From assembly GCA_011316305.1 (NCBI GenBank), contig SAUG01000071.1:186001-250000 (forward strand): a stretch of 64,000 nucleotides of DNA. Direction: 5' to 3'. The notes beneath the pieces were generated by a model, which was given only the letters and a program-made list of their open reading frames with translations, was not told the DNA's origin and searched no databases. The translations under genes were made by a program, and so were the position numbers. This document shows positions 1 to 10,354 of this stretch, one piece after another. Source of the stretch: Rusavskia elegans. Its lineage: Eukaryota; Ascomycota; Lecanoromycetes; Teloschistales; Teloschistaceae. How positions within the stretch are numbered: position 1 is the first letter of the stretch; each line of letters opens with the position of its first letter.

Positions 1-1
1 C

Positions 2-2158
2 GAAATCCCCAAGGATGAAGACACTGGGCCTTTCGCAGGAGCCGACCAAATCTCCGAGCCAAAGATCAAGACTCCAGCATACGACAAGATGCTCATGGTA
101 CCAATCACATCAAGATCACGATCCTACGGCTCAGATTCATCCAACCTACCTTACGCAGAGCCGACCACAAGCTCGAGTATATTTCGCGGTCGAGCAAAGA
201 CCTTGGCTTCCCTGACAACCTCGGCCAAGTCCAGTGAAACGATTACTCCAGCCGAGATACAGTTACCTCGGGATCCTTACATCAACGGTCAACGGATTGA
301 AGTGTTCCTCTACAAAGAGACGTTCGAATGTTCCATATGTTTCATTTACTACCCCAGATTTGGCAATAAGACAAGGTGCTGTGATCAATGGATTTGCTCC
401 GAGTGCTTTGTGCAAATCAAACGTCCAGATCCACATCCGCCAGAACATACAGATCCCTCTGCACCTCCTCCGCCACCGACAACAGCCGACGAGGGCGGTG
501 AAGAGGGCGAACTGGTCTCCGAGCCTGCGACATGCCCTTTCTGCAAGCAAGCCGAATTCGGCATTACGTATGAATCTCCACCTTTCCGCAGAGGGTTGTC
601 GTACGCCAATCAACCCTCAAATCAGCAATTAAGCAGGGCGACATCTGCCATGTCCTCCTCAAGCTCTTTGTCTTCGGCACCCAGTGGAGGCCAATTGTCA
701 CCCGACTCGATAACCCGAAGGAGGACGACCTCTCTTTCGGCTGCAGATACATCCGTCATTACCACGGACAGGGTACGACCAGATTGGTATCACAAGCTGA
801 TGACCGCTCGTGCCCATGCCTCGCGTCGATCAGCCGCAGCAACCGCTCTACATACGGCGGCATACATGATGGGCGATCGTGGGTTCGGAGAGGGTCGCGG
901 TCTCAGCAACTTTGGCCGACGTGGCATTCTCCGGAGGAGCAGTGGACCAGAGTTCCTGACCGGCGGGCATTCATCTGCACATGCGAGCATGATGGCTCTG
1001 CTGTCGGAGCGTCATGCAGCAGGAACACTGAACCGGCTCGATGGACACGACTGGAATGCAACAGGATCATCCACAGCTCTTCCACGAGCGAGCTCACGAA
1101 GAGACCGCATGGAAGAAATAGATCATTTGATGATGCTGGAGGGTATTCGTGCGAGCCTCGCCACCGAGGAAGAAAGGCACCGACAAGAGGACAAAGTAGC
1201 GAAGAAAGAGGCCAAGAAGGCGGAAAAGGAAGCCAAGAAGAAGGAGAAAGCCGCGAGGAAGGCGGAGAAAGCTGGGCTGTATTCGAACGGTGCCAATGCC
1301 AGCAGATCTGGCCTGTCCACCCGCAGCGAAACGTCTCTTGGTGCCGGCGAACCGTCGTCATCAGCCGCCAGTAAAGGCAAGGCAACGCTAAGAACGGCAA
1401 CAGAGTCATCACCCAAACCAGAGTCATCGTTACTAAGTCGAAGAATGCCACAGCGATCTGAGAGCGATGTGGGCCTGCAGCCCCATCCATTCGTCTGGGA
1501 CTCACAGGCAGGTGCGCAGAGTCACCTTGAACGGGCTCGAGCACAGCTGAATCCTGAGCTGTCCCCTTCATCGCTGCCATTCGGATCGAGCAATTACAAG
1601 CCGTCTCATCTGCGAACGACGTCGAATGTGTCTTCGTCAGCATCATCCATCAACGAATCTTTACCAGACTCTGGGCGAAACGCTTTTCAAGGATCAAGCT
1701 CCTCCCTCGAACCTTCGCCCAGTGCCAGCGGAGAGAATATCGGCCAGGCCAGCTCATCATCCGAAGCCTTCATCTCCGGGACACCGCCGGGAGGAGGGGC
1801 TGGGATAGAACCGATGTTCAACTTCAGGAGCTTAGCAGCGATGGTAGGCAAGGAGGATGTAGTGAATCCGATGGATGCGGTACCCACGATTCACGATGAC
1901 AAAGAACCTTCTGTCCCGGATCTCTTGGGGGCAGACGGTTCTCCAACAGGCGACCGAGCTACGAGGGACGAACGAAGCGACAGCATGGCAACGGAAAGGC
2001 CAAAAACGGAGTTCTACGAAACGACCGAATATCCACATGATGATTCAGAGGCGACACAAAGCGAATACAGTCGATCTTTGGAGATAATGGACGATCATAA
2101 GATGGCGCCCGAAGAGGGCACAGGAATGCATAGGGGCGATGGACAGGCTGTTACTTGA
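2..2158 (+). CDS. sip5: Sip5-like zinc-finger protein, 5' end outside window
   Basis: The frame is open from base 2, so the true start lies upstream; the first Met in view is at 89. Counting from that Met, a cysteine-rich zinc-binding region spans about residues 80-155: CSICFIYYP, NKTRCCDQWICSECFVQIKRP, then CPFCKQAEFG followed by YESPPFRRGL. This split RING-like arrangement is characteristic of the fungal Sip5 family (Snf1-interacting protein 5). The rest is low-complexity Ser-rich sequence with a Lys/Glu/Ala coiled-coil at about residues 365-405. In yeast, Sip5 links Snf1 kinase and the Reg1/Glc7 phosphatase in glucose signalling; the role here is inferred from family membership. The stop is at 2156-2158 and no intron is needed in the visible part. 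Confidence 0.9.
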   Translation, partial: EIPKDEDTGPFAGADQISEPKIKTPAYDKMLMVPITSRSRSYGSDSSNLPYAEPTTSSSIFRGRAKTLASLTTSAKSSETITPAEIQLPRDPYINGQRIEVFLYKETFECSICFIYYPRFGNKTRCCDQWICSECFVQIKRPDPHPPEHTDPSAPPPPPTTADEGGEEGELVSEPATCPFCKQAEFGITYESPPFRRGLSYANQPSNQQLSRATSAMSSSSSLSSAPSGGQLSPDSITRRRTTSLSAADTSVITTDRVRPDWYHKLMTARAHASRRSAAATALHTAAYMMGDRGFGEGRGLSNFGRRGILRRSSGPEFLTGGHSSAHASMMALLSERHAAGTLNRLDGHDWNATGSSTALPRASSRRDRMEEIDHLMMLEGIRASLATEEERHRQEDKVAKKEAKKAEKEAKKKEKAARKAEKAGLYSNGANASRSGLSTRSETSLGAGEPSSSAASKGKATLRTATESSPKPESSLLSRRMPQRSESDVGLQPHPFVWDSQAGAQSHLERARAQLNPELSPSSLPFGSSNYKPSHLRTTSNVSSSASSINESLPDSGRNAFQGSSSSLEPSPSASGENIGQASSSSEAFISGTPPGGGAGIEPMFNFRSLAAMVGKEDVVNPMDAVPTIHDDKEPSVPDLLGADGSPTGDRATRDERSDSMATERPKTEFYETTEYPHDDSEATQSEYSRSLEIMDDHKMAPEEGTGMHRGDGQAVT

Positions 2159-3677
2159 ATGCATATGTCGTATCAGACGAAGGGGGGCGGCACGACATTC
2201 TTATGCTTGTATGATTCATGGCGTATACACGGCTAGCATGGAGATGAACATGGACATGGGTTAAGGGGGGTTCGGATCGGAGGGTGAATAACATGCCCAT
2301 ATCATAGATGGGCCCCAACTTGAATACAGTATCAGAAAATTACTCTTCTCCGCTGCAAATGGAACTCAGGGGTCATCGCTTTAATCCTTCACTTGGTACT
2401 CCGTTTGGCCGTATCTCTGACGGCTGCAAACCCCGAAGACCATTTGCATCCAACCTATCCCACGAGCCGAAACCTTCGCGAATGTGAGCTAAATCTACTC
2501 AAGCAGGTATTCCTCGATGCATCGGACGATGTTCGCTCTTGCAAAACGCTTTCGAGATCTTGGCAGCTTATTCCTTATGATTGACAGCTACTTTGTTACT
2601 GCTAGGTACTTGGATATGGAAAAATTTTGAATACTAATATGAAGTCGATATTGATTTTCTGGGTATTCGATACCTCGCTGTCCTCCTAGGCGGCTACCTC
2701 CAGTTATAGTAGGATCGTTTATACCGTTTTAATATCACCTTCGTGGGTTGATGTGTGTGGGTGACGCAGGTGGTGAGGGTGGTGAGGGTGGTAAGGTATA
2801 CAGCAAGCGCTGACAGGGATACGTTATAAATCTTACACAAGACAGAAAATCACCGATCGCTGCCGCTTCCTCCGTATGGAACATTGACATCATACCCTTA
2901 CTCGAGATCTTCTACGCACCGTATGAACCTCGAAGAACACTTTGCACTCCCCCACGTTCGACATCCGAAACCTCTGTTCGATATATAAAGTGTGTTCTAA
3001 AGGTTGAGACTCTTCTGCCGGCCTGTGGAAGTTTCTCATGACCGAGAGTCCAGATTTACAACTTTGTATGGACCAGAGGCTGCTATGGAATCCTAGAGGG
3101 ATCTTGATCTTGTTGGCATCGTGTGCGCCATGACTTTATGTTCCCGGCGCCAGCTTACTACTGCAAGCTTCATTAGTGTGTGAATTTCTGGATCGGTGTT
3201 AGTACCCCATGTGCAGATGAAGGCTTTCTAGGCAACCCGAGCGACGCAGTAGTAGTACTATTACGGCTGGCAGCTGTTGCACTTCATGAAGAGCCTTGTT
3301 ATTTCAGACTTTGTTCCGTTGCCTCCTTAGCGGCGTTTGACCCTGGCTCCAGGTCTCCCAGTCCCGATCGGGTCCTGTCTGCAAGACCAACGCAGAATCG
3401 ACGGACCGCACTGCTGCCCACAGGCGCGCCTTCGAGAGAAACGATGCACCACCGTGCGTCGTGCAGGGAGCACATCCACCCGGGGGCACTAAAAACTGAC
3501 TAGCAGCAATCGGGTACGGATCTGCTCCTGAGCTGTTGGCAACGCGGACGCCTTCATCATCTTACACCACCGACACTTTGTTCCTTCTGATGCTTTTCCT
3601 CTGGCAACACATAAAACCTCGAAAATGTCTCCTCAGATGGCTCCTCGGAGTCTACCAAGCGACCCATCTCATTTAAC
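2159..3677. other. intergenic, no gene supported
   Basis: The stretch between sip5 and the small membrane protein has only short frames of non-coding composition. A GGTGGTGAG repeat lies near 2770-2795. I see no conserved exon. Confidence 0.5.
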
Positions 3678-3962
3678 ATGCCTTCTATTACCAACCAGAC
3701 TGAGCGCTCCGGCACCCCCCTTATACCGTCCCCAGTGACGTCCCCGACTACCAGTAGCGAATTAGCTGTCACTATTACCTTCGGTCTTTGCGCGGTAGCT
3801 GGCACCGCAGTCACCCTCTGGCAAGCTCATCGTCTATGGCAGATGTTCCGTCACCGTAGGCGGGAGGACGTTGGTATAGTCGCTGCCCCCTTTGACGGTA
3901 CCAGGCTGACGACCATCTCTGAAAAGCCGCTTCTACCGTTGATGTGGAGCTTGTCGCGGTAG
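3678..3962 (+). CDS. small single-pass membrane protein
   Basis: A 94-residue frame with an ATG at 3678. The N-terminus is Ser/Thr/Pro-rich and carries one N-glycosylation sequon (NQT). One strong membrane segment follows at about residues 29-48 (AVTITFGLCAVAGTAVTLWQ), then an Arg-rich stop-transfer stretch (FRHRRRED). The charge bias predicts a lumenal or outside N-terminus and a cytosolic tail. I do not recognise the family. It resembles in design the small membrane proteins at 20-61 kb but lies on the opposite strand and among housekeeping genes. An intron near the 3' end could extend it. Confidence 0.5.
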   Translation: MPSITNQTERSGTPLIPSPVTSPTTSSELAVTITFGLCAVAGTAVTLWQAHRLWQMFRHRRREDVGIVAAPFDGTRLTTISEKPLLPLMWSLSR

Positions 3963-4844
3963 GTACCACGTCATCAATTATCGAGACTGCTACGTACGTC
4001 TTTTCGCAAGTCTTCTTTTAATGCGTCAAACCTCGCTCACCTCCGTCCTTACATAGTGCCAATCCGACCCCAGACAACTCCACCGCCGGCAGTATTCGAT
4101 CAGGGCAAGATCATATCGACTAGAAATGAATAGAAAGAGACAGCAATAAGAGACAAGACCGCTATAGCACAAACTCCCAGAACTCTATACCCGGCAGTAT
4201 CGACAGTACCTTCTCATCGTACAGACTAGCATTGTGTTCGGATTATCAAGGAGCTTTGTATTATAGGTGTGGAACAATCATGAGGATATGCAACACGATG
4301 TTCAGGATAGGGACATGCATAACGAAAACTTCCAGAACCGGTATAAATTGCGCATGATCACCTTGCTTACCATGAGTTGACAATGTGCAACTTTCGTCTC
4401 ACTTCCACTTCTACTATTAAGATGTGTTTCTTGGCTTAACCGTATCAAACACTACATAGGGATTTTATTGAATTCACCTTATTCTCGATCCTTGCCTTCG
4501 CATACAACGAATGTTATTGTCCCTCTTTGGTAAGCTCGACTGAAAGCTCGATCTCTCCAGTCAAAATTTCGAGCCACTGCTATGATTTCTCTACGATACC
4601 TCGGTTAACTGTTGATCGATAGAACGGTCTCTTGTTGTATTTGTACCCCACAGGGCATGTGGGGCTGAGTAACGGTTGCCACTGACGTACGCAAGGGGCC
4701 TTTTCACTTTGAACCCCACTATTGCTATCCTGCACCAAAACATCATTCGCATTAAATCTTGGATTGAGAGCAAACATTTCTTCCAAAATATCATTCTTCA
4801 CAGTATCCCTTACACTAAGTGTTGTGTCAAGACTATAAGCCAGC
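3963..4844. other. intergenic, upstream of vip1
   Basis: AT-richer sequence with overlapping short frames on both strands (4.58-4.98 kb), none with recognisable protein features. It probably holds the vip1 promoter and 5' UTR. Confidence 0.4.
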
Positions 4845-5926
4845 ATGTCTTCCACCGTCGTACACGTATAGTCTACCTTGCCCGTACCTACTGGAACAAC
4901 TCACTAATTCGCTACAAGGTCAAGAACATTGCTTCTCAGACAAGCGAGAAGGAAGTGAGAGACTTCTTCAGCTTCTGGTAAGTCTTGTCTCCACCAGATT
5001 TAACATTTCAGTGCATCTGACAAAAGGCAGTGGAAAAATCACATCTCTTTCGGTCACACCCGCTTCCAAGGAAGAGGACAGTTCTCAGAGCGCAACCGTG
5101 ACATTTGAGAAAGAAACGTTCGTGTCTCACCTTTGATATGAATATTCTCTCGTACTGATCATCTTGCAGAGCGGCCAAGACTGCCCTTCTCCTGGATAAC
5201 ACCCAACTCGGAAGCTCTCAAGTCCAGGTATCCAGCGCCGCGAACATCGAAGAGCTTGCCGGCAAATCAGCATCCGCAGACGACACACCTCATGATGAGA
5301 ATGACATCTCTCAAGAAGACAAGCCCCGCTCCCGCATCGTCGCCGAGTATCTCGCACACGGCTACACCATCAGCGACAACGCCATTCAACGCGCCATCGC
5401 TCTCGACAACAAGCACGGCGTCTCCAACCGCTTCACCAACGCACTCGCCCAGTTTGACCAGAAGTACAAGGCAACCGACCGCGCCAAGGGCATCGACGCC
5501 AGCTACGGCATCACGGAGAAAGCCAGCCGCGGATGGGCTGGCCTAAGCTCATACTTTGAGAAAGCAGCCAATACGCCCACCGGACAGAAGCTGGCAAGCT
5601 TCTACAGCCAAAGCAACAAGCAGGTCCACGACATCCATGCCGAGGCAAGACGTCTGGCGGATCTCAAAGGGGGCAAGACCGGTGGCCCGGGTACGGCGAG
5701 TAAGGAGGAGAACGAAAAGACCATGGAGAAAGTGCCAGGAACGGAAAACACGACATGTAAATGTGGAGGTGATACCGGCGTCTGTCCCTGCGGGGAAAGT
5801 ACTTGTGCTTGCAGTGGATGTGCGAAGAGTGAATTGACGGGGGACAAGACGGCGACTGGACCGGCGGATAAAGTCGCTGAGTCGAGTGGAGTTCAGCCTT
5901 TGGGCGAGAAGACGACTTATGCTTGA
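4845..5926 (+). CDS. vip1: Vip1-type RRM protein
   Basis: Four exons can be joined without breaking the frame: 4845-4865, 4919-4977, 5031-5117 and 5170-5926. The introns are 52-53 bp, all GT-AG. The product starts MSSTVVHVKNIASQTSEKEV, an RNA-recognition motif beginning (RNP2-like VVHVKNI), and RNP1-like sequence (SATVTFEKETAAKTALLL) spans the third splice. After it come the conserved segments RSRIVAEYLAHGYTISDNAI, IDASYGITEKASRGWAGLSS and ANTPTGQKLASFYSQSNKQV, which identify the fungal Vip1/actin cytoskeleton protein family. The tail is unusual: a Cys-rich patch at about 5751-5826 (CKCGGDTGVCPCGESTCACSGC) has eight cysteines and could bind metal. The molecular role of Vip1 is poorly defined. 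Confidence 0.9.
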
Positions 5927-6148
5927 GCGTGTGTAGGCAATTCGATACTTATGACTTTGGCGGTGTGTATGGTGTATTCTTAAGGTAGAGAGAGTTATGA
6001 TACCTTGTGCGTGCGAGATTGTCAAACAATCAAAAATCTGCCAAGAGATATAAACGGAAAAGGTCTAGCGCATTCAGCTCAAGCTTCAAGATTTCTACTT
6101 CTGTGCCCCGAGGATGGTTGCTATATTCTTTGGAAAACACCTATCAGT

Positions 6149-7746
6149 ATGAAAGGGCGACCACTTCGACTGTCATCCTTTAGCAGTCCGACATCTCCTT
6201 TCTCTGGCTCCTCGTCGCGATATGTATGCCTGCAATGCCGCCACCGTGCCTCCCTTCGGCAACCCGCTCTCCCACCAGCTGTTTCCTCATCGCCTTTCCA
6301 CCGCCGCAGCTATGCAACGGAACCTTCCATACCCGACAAATTCCAAGCCTACTTTAATAAGACCATCGGAAAGCGATTGTTCAAGGATAGCAAAATCCCA
6401 GGCGCTGCGGTAGACGACACAGATCAACCAGGAAAAGAGCCCGCAGTCCCGCCAGGCGATGAAGGAACAGCTACAGAGCCGCTCGATGATGATCCTTACT
6501 ACACACCCGCCACTTCGGGAGAGGAATTGGAGATGGTGGGAGGGCCGTCGGGGTGGTGGGAGAAGGCTTGGGATCAGGAGCATCAGTTCCAGGGGTACAG
6601 TTATCCGAACGAACCGAGCATTTACCTCTCAATCACTGATACTATAACCACCCAGATGGATGCGTCCGACACCTATGCAAGACGGCAAGGAGATTAAAAC
6701 AGCTATCGAGCGCGCCCTGGTGGAATGGTATACCGTGGAGAAGGGCAGTATAGAATTTCGGAAATCCGCCGGAGCGGCACACAGATTATGGGCAAATGAT
6801 CGATCGTGGGAGATGCCGCCCATGGGAAGCTTCAGCTTATCGCAGAAGAAGAATGGGAAGGTTCAATTGGATTGGGAGCGGTCGGAGGATCAGATGGAGA
6901 TGCAGAAGTGGTTGCTGGAGCCTTTTCAGAAAGGTACAGAAGCAACGGGGCTTGAGGATAAGACCTTGGTGCAGGCAGGAGCTGAAGACGTGAAGGCGAA
7001 TACGAGCACTTCGGCGATGGACGCTGACCATGCAGAAGTCGTGGGAGAAGAAGCTGCCGAAGTCACAGATGGCGAGTCAAACGTTCCAGACGAGGCATTG
7101 CTGGAAGGAGATGGCAAAAGGCTAGAATCTCCTCGAAAGCAAAGGCACTCAAAAAGGAAGCAAACAAAGATCGAATACGATGGTCTACAATGCGACATCA
7201 GCCTCAGCAACCACAACCTCAAATTCACCGTAAGGTTCAGTGAAGCAACTATCGAATGAGCCATACTAAAGCATGATACAGGTCATCAAGCGTGTAATGC
7301 AACTAACAGGCATCCGCATCCCCGACACAGCAATCCAATCCATCGAGTCCTCCCTCGCCCTCTGGCACCACCTCATCCAGAAACCCAAGCCCAAGAAATT
7401 GGCTCAACTCCTTATCGAAGGCCATGAGCCTACAGGAAGGAAACCGGCCAAGAAAGTCCCGCTACTAGCCCACCTACCCAACGTCCAAATCCTACCTACG
7501 AAACACATCCCCTCGATGACGGAGACAGCCTTGGGTAGACAAAAGGTCATCGAGCAGCAATTGGATGAACATGGCATCCCGGTACCTTTCCGAGAAGAGA
7601 TCGAGCAGATCACAGCGCACGAGGAACAACGGCTCAGAAGGCAGATTGATGCTATGACCGAGGGTGAAGGGGTGGATGAACGGGACATGTGGAGTCAGGC
7701 GCCGCTGGAAGATCTGCGTGGACAGACGGAGGGATTGCAGAGGTGA
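6149..7746 (+). CDS. mitochondrial large-subunit ribosomal protein mL50
   Basis: Three exons: 6149-6594, 6656-7229 and 7282-7746. The introns are 61 bp (6595-6655) and 52 bp (7230-7281). Joining them keeps the frame through HQFQG/WMRPTPMQD and NLKFT/VIKRVMQLTGI. The N-terminus is rich in Arg, Ser and hydroxylated residues (RYVCLQCRHR, then FHRRSYATEP), as in a mitochondrial presequence, which is why I prefer the ATG at 6149 to the upstream in-frame ATG at 6005. The C-terminal third carries the L50/mL50 signature (ITGI-type helix followed by SLALWHHLIQKPKPKKLAQ). It corresponds to yeast MRPL13 and acts in the mitoribosome. The insert with many Glu and Lys residues (about 7000-7170) is low complexity. 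Confidence 0.85.
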
Positions 7747-8570
7747 TGAGGAGACTTGTGGGGAAATTCATCTGGCTGTATTTTATCCATAGTGAGGCAC
7801 AAGAACCGGGGACTGCGAAAGGAAGTATCGTCTATCAGTAGGTACATTTTATCGCCCGACAAATAGGTAGGCGACATTTCACTTTCCATAAACTTGCAGT
7901 GGTCCGGGAATGTATATAGCAAATGCACGGTAGACTCGAAGTCGAGAAGCTGTATCCATATCTTTAAAAAATCAATTCAATCCAGTAACCTATTCTTTAT
8001 TCATTGCCACGTAAAGTAAAGATCGCACTTGAAAAAGATATCTCTCACCAGCCCACGCGCGCCTGTCAATTCACCATAAAAAAACGGGTGTGACGTCGAT
8101 GGTGGGGTCTTCCCATCTACAAATTCCATCACCCCACCAAGCTTTCAAGAAACTTCTTAACCACCACCACCACACCGACTGAGATCCAAACCTACAACCA
8201 TACACCTTCCTCCAACCCAATTTCAGTATCCAGAACAGGTTAAAAACAGCAGGTGAGTTTATCGAATCGAAGCAAAGAGGCAAGCAAGCAAGCAAGCAAG
8301 CAAGCATCGCGGCTCTTAGGCCTATGACCAGGATCGGTCCAAAATTGGCCCTGGACTTTATATCCTCTCTTGCCTTTTTGCACATGCTCACTTCACATAC
8401 TCCACCTTCCCACCCCTCAACCATCCTGTTCCAAGTCCACTCAAGCTAACTCACCTCCCCACACCACAGCTTCCACTCCACCAACCCACGCACCACCAAC
8501 TCACCAACCAACCCCCACACCCTCCCTCAACCCTACCAACACACCTCACACCCCCACCCCCCGCCCAAAA
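7747..8570. other. intergenic with (CAAG)n microsatellite
   Basis: There is no coding frame I can support. A perfect tetranucleotide run (CAAG, about six units) lies at about 8281-8305. The last 150 bases before the next ATG are CA-rich pyrimidine-type leader (CCCCACACCAC...), typical of a fungal 5' UTR. Confidence 0.5.
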
Positions 8571-8804
8571 ATGTCCGCCCCAAAAGCCGGCCGCCAATCC
8601 CCCCCACCAAGCGAACAAACCTCCGCCCAATCCGGGGCGCCCGAATCCGGAAAAGCAGACGCCGCCCCCAGCGCGGAGCACGCGAAGGAGGAATCCGAAA
8701 AGGTGAAGAGCGATGAGAGTGATGTGTTGAGCTCTAATCCCCAGGGCCCGATGGAGGGGCCGGCGCATGAGAAGGTTAGTAAGGTTGGTAGGGGGGATGT
8801 TTAG
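8571..8804 (+). CDS. short conserved acidic protein (MSAPK... type)
   Basis: A 77-residue frame starting MSAPKAGRQSPPPSEQTSAQ, with a favourable AAAATGTC start context and a long CA-rich leader. The sequence is hydrophilic and probably disordered, with a conserved-looking core (LSSNPQGPME, then HEKVSK). From memory, small proteins with this start and a LSSNP...EK.SK ending are widespread in ascomycetes; no function is known to me. Donor-like sequences (GTTAGTAAGG at 8776, GTAGGGG at 8788) lie just before the stop, and a membrane-spanning exon candidate lies at 8946-9110, so a longer splice form is possible. Confidence 0.65.
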   Translation: MSAPKAGRQSPPPSEQTSAQSGAPESGKADAAPSAEHAKEESEKVKSDESDVLSSNPQGPMEGPAHEKVSKVGRGDV

Positions 8805-8821
8805 GTGATGGAGGAGATGGG

Positions 8822-8897
8822 GGAGGGGGAAGAGGGAAGGGGGAAGAGGGAAGGGGGAAGGGGGAAGGGGGAAGGGGGAAGGGGGAAGGGGGAAGGA
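8822..8897 (+). repeat. GGGGGAA/GGAAGAG purine minisatellite
   Basis: About ten copies of a 6-7 bp purine-only unit (GGGGGAA with GGGAAGA variants) sit right after the stop of the short acidic protein and before the membrane-tail exon candidate. The G runs on the plus strand could form quadruplex or triplex structures. Confidence 0.85.
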
Positions 8898-8945
8898 GGG
8901 GATGATGATTGAACTGCCAAAGGGATAGCGGCTTGGATCAGTCAG

Positions 8946-9110
8946 GAACAGATTCGGGGAGAACAATGGATTGGTGTGGAAACAGATTGGCGTGCATGGA
9001 TGCCATTCGCTCTTGCTTGTATCGTGATTTACCTCTGGGTCATTCCGGTTTGGATTCATGCGAGTATTCGAATGATCAAGATACGCACCAGCAGTAAGAG
9101 TATAACGTAA
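8946..9110 (+). other. candidate alternative last exon encoding a membrane anchor
   Basis: After the acceptor CAGTCAG at 8939-8945, a frame runs to TAA at 9108-9110 and encodes a 54-residue tail. It has the segment WMPFALACIVIYLWVIPVWI followed by the basic end HASIRMIKIRTSSKSIT. This looks like a genuine C-terminal membrane anchor, not chance. Joining the donor at 8776 to this acceptor stays in frame with the MSAPK protein and gives a tail-anchored form; other acceptors, such as AAG near 8925, are also possible. The G-rich minisatellite would then lie inside the intron. Confidence 0.4.
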
Positions 9111-9324
9111 TGATGATGACGACCATTACAGTCTCCTAACATGATCCCCTTGCCCAAGACCATTCCCACTGATATCATCATCAATATTGCCTATACCATA
9201 CCATACCACACAGCTTCAATCTCGCGTCCTGAAGGTATGTGCCGTGCAGGTGCACATACACACCATGAAACCCAATGAACTCTGATTACCATCATAACAT
9301 AGCCTATCCATTTCACGAAAAAAA

Positions 9325-10354
9325 TTAATCACCTTCGCCGCTGCGGACGGGTATATATGCTCTCCGTTCTCTTTGGCTCTAGACAGAGGGATGGATGTCA
9401 GCAGTGTAGGATAGGTTTGTATGATGACGTAGGTTGTAGATTTGCGGGGCGAGAAGGGTTAGGAAAAATGGTGGGGGTTGGAGGTTGAGGGAAAACAGGG
9501 GAAGAAGGAAAGCAATGGGAAAACGGGGGAGAAGGGGAAAGAGAAAGGGAAAGGGGAAATGGAAGGGAAGGGGTAGGGAAAGGAGAGCTTACATCAATCC
9601 ACGGCTTCACCGCCGCCCAACCCAGCAGCCCCGCCGTGGCAAAGATGAAAATGAAGACAACGGCTTCGTCTTTGCGGGAATCGCGCTCTGTGTATTTCAC
9701 CAATCAATCAGTGATATCTTTCACCCTCTCCGTATGTTCGGCCCGACACCAAAGTTGGTCCAAGTAGGGAAGGTAGAACAGGAAGGAAAGGCGGCAAAGT
9801 GGAGAAGGTGAGGAAGAAGGAGGATAGAGCATACGAAAACAAGTCGTAAAAACCTCCTCCAACGCTTTCCCCTCACAGATATGCAATCCCTGGGAAAGAC
9901 AATACTGTTTATTGCAGTCGTTGCATGTTTTCTTCCTGTATTCCTTCTTCTTCTCGCCTCCTGAATCCTTATCGTCGCTGCTCTTATCAGGTTTCTGGTC
10001 GCCTTCTCCCTCTCCCTTGTCCTTGTCGTTATCTGCCGAGGATCCGTCTTCTTCGCGTCGTAGGAGAGGTATACCCTGTGCACCATCCAGTTGCGGGGAA
10101 AGAGAGCGCGCATGCAGAGAAGATGAAGGAGCGTCGAGAGGTATAATGGTGCTGTTGGAGCCGCAGATGCATTTGCAGAAGGAGGTTGGGTTTGCTGTGA
10201 TATCGTGATTAGCTTAATCGTGCGGTATTCGTTTGTGAATGTAGACGAGAGGAGAGGAAGATGAAGCGATAGGGGTTATGGGGGTCTACTTACAGGCGGA
10301 GGAGGAGACGAAGGCGAGGAGGTGGAGGAGGAAGAGGAAGCGGAGGGGCTCCAT
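9325..10354 (-). CDS. secretory-pathway single-pass membrane protein, 4 exons
   Basis: Exons on the minus strand: 10354-10294, 10194-9835, 9687-9593 and 9378-9325; the introns are 100, 147 and 214 bp. All joins keep frame and give 189 residues. A signal peptide (MEPLRFLFLLHLLAFVSSSA) is followed by a luminal Cys motif (FCKCICGSNSTII, one glycosylation sequon). A Lys/Asp/Glu-rich linker follows, then a second Cys cluster (KTCNDCNKQYC...HICEGK) and one membrane helix (AVVFIFIFATAGLLGWAAVK). The short tail ends SQRERRAYIPVRSGEGD. I recognise this layout as a conserved fungal protein, probably of the endoplasmic reticulum, without a known function. The third intron is extremely pyrimidine-rich on the coding strand. 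Confidence 0.8.

Noticed and set aside
4580..5136. long overlapping frames around the vip1 start
   Set aside because: They run across the vip1 introns and lose meaning once the four exons are joined.
8281..8305. CAAG run considered as a CRISPR-like or functional repeat
   Set aside because: It is a perfect tetranucleotide microsatellite without spacers. CRISPR arrays are not expected in a fungal nuclear genome.
9912..10208. plus-strand frames rich in Ser and Leu
   Set aside because: They are mirror images of the low-complexity exon 2 of the minus-strand gene, which has a signal peptide and valid introns.
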